From the NCBI RefSeq assembly GCF_000381985.1, contig NZ_KB907340.1, positions 124,001 through 188,000 on the forward strand: 64,000 bases of DNA, in the 5' to 3' direction. Position 1 is the first letter of the stretch. Each line of letters begins with the position of its first letter. Positions 63,735 through 64,000 of the stretch are shown here, one piece after another. The position numbers were made by a program, and so were the translations under genes. This DNA is from Novispirillum itersonii subsp. itersonii ATCC 12639 (GTDB lineage Bacteria > Pseudomonadota > Alphaproteobacteria > Rhodospirillales > Rhodospirillaceae). Below the pieces are notes generated by a model. That model did no database searches. It worked only from the letters and a program-made list of their open reading frames with translations, and had not been told where the DNA came from.

Positions 63735-64000
63735 TCAGCCACCCGGCTTGGTGCTGACCAGATCACCCTTGCCCGGCTTGTTCTGCCAGTCATCAGCACC
63801 CGGCATCGGGGCTTTCTTGCGGGTGATGTTCGGCCACTGGGTCGAATAAGTGCGGTTAAATTCAGCCCACTTCGCCGCCAGCGCTTCGGAGTCGGGGAAG
63901 ATCGCTTCCGCCGGGCATTCCGGTTCGCACACACCACAGTCGATACATTCATCCGGATTGATGACGAGGAAGTTTTCCCCTTCATAGAAGCAATCGACAG
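63735..64000 (-). CDS. fdxA: Seven-iron ferredoxin FdxA (3' part)
   Basis: The C-terminal 88 residues of a ferredoxin; the start is beyond the window end. [16 protein letters not shown] holds ligands of one cluster, and DCFYEG before it provides part of the other, fitting the 3Fe-4S/4Fe-4S FdxA family. The tail of about 60 residues (with [16 protein letters not shown]) is typical of alphaproteobacterial FdxA. It is upstream of carD on the same strand. Confidence 0.93.
   Translation of the reverse strand, partial: VDCFYEGENFLVINPDECIDCGVCEPECPAEAIFPDSEALAAKWAEFNRTYSTQWPNITRKKAPMPGADDWQNKPGKGDLVSTKPGG

Overview
The window is a GC-rich, gene-dense chromosomal segment of an alphaproteobacterium, most likely a member of the Rhodospirillales (Rhodospirillaceae-like). 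This placement rests on gene content and gene order: ftsK-lolA-xth-type order; gpmI-envC-ctpA-polysaccharide deacetylase-rppH; dapF-mtaB-ftsY; carD next to fdxA; a short alphaproteobacterial HPr kinase followed by rapZ; a TIGR02302/DUF4175 protein; and PHB genes. No rRNA, insertion sequence, prophage or CRISPR array was seen. One tRNA (Thr, CGU anticodon) is present. Species cannot be named from the sequence alone.

Layout. 1-2082: the 3' part of an intracellular PHB depolymerase, then a YcgN-like cysteine-cluster protein and a YgjP-like zinc peptidase, all overlapping. 2236-7371: a Bcr/CflA drug exporter, convergent accD-folC, an AEC permease and a Sel1-repeat secreted protein. 7568-12530: a regulatory phosphotransferase operon (hprK-rapZ-EIIA-HPr-EI) with no sugar permease, then a TauE/SafE exporter. 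12629-16500: a GST, a HugZ-like flavin/heme protein and a GTP-type PEP carboxykinase behind a long structured leader. 16617-23110: a large DUF4175 membrane protein, phaB, a V4R-domain protein, a GNAT-cyclic nucleotide-binding fusion and a Bax-inhibitor-1 protein.

23258-32733: an ABC exporter of the YbbA/YbbP type with a methyltransferase gene between its two subunits. It is divergent from the tesA esterase, and the two start codons share one CATG. Then come thpR, another methyltransferase, a low-molecular-weight phosphatase, a CobB-type sirtuin, a uracil-DNA glycosylase-family protein and dapC. 32806-40612: a LonB-like protease, a small zincin, pterin dehydratase, a J-domain protein, a PAS-GGDEF-EAL protein with a degenerate GGDEF site, and tRNA-Thr. 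40812-53741: gmhB, xth with an FAH-family enzyme, lolA, ftsK, rppH and the gpmI-envC-ctpA-deacetylase envelope cluster. 53872-57211: a tightly overlapping response regulator, CheC-like phosphatase and PAS-GAF-diguanylate cyclase operon. 57485-64000: an AmpG-like permease, dapF-mtaB-ftsY, carD and the 3' part of fdxA.

Most of the window is core metabolism and cell-envelope maintenance. The parts most worth a second look are the RR-CheC-GGDEF operon, the acyltransferase-cNMP fusion, the ABC-methyltransferase operon with its shared CATG, and a strongly folded intergenic region at 42903-43267 that carries two FNR/CRP-like boxes. I saw no clear sign of a large unknown defence or mobile system.
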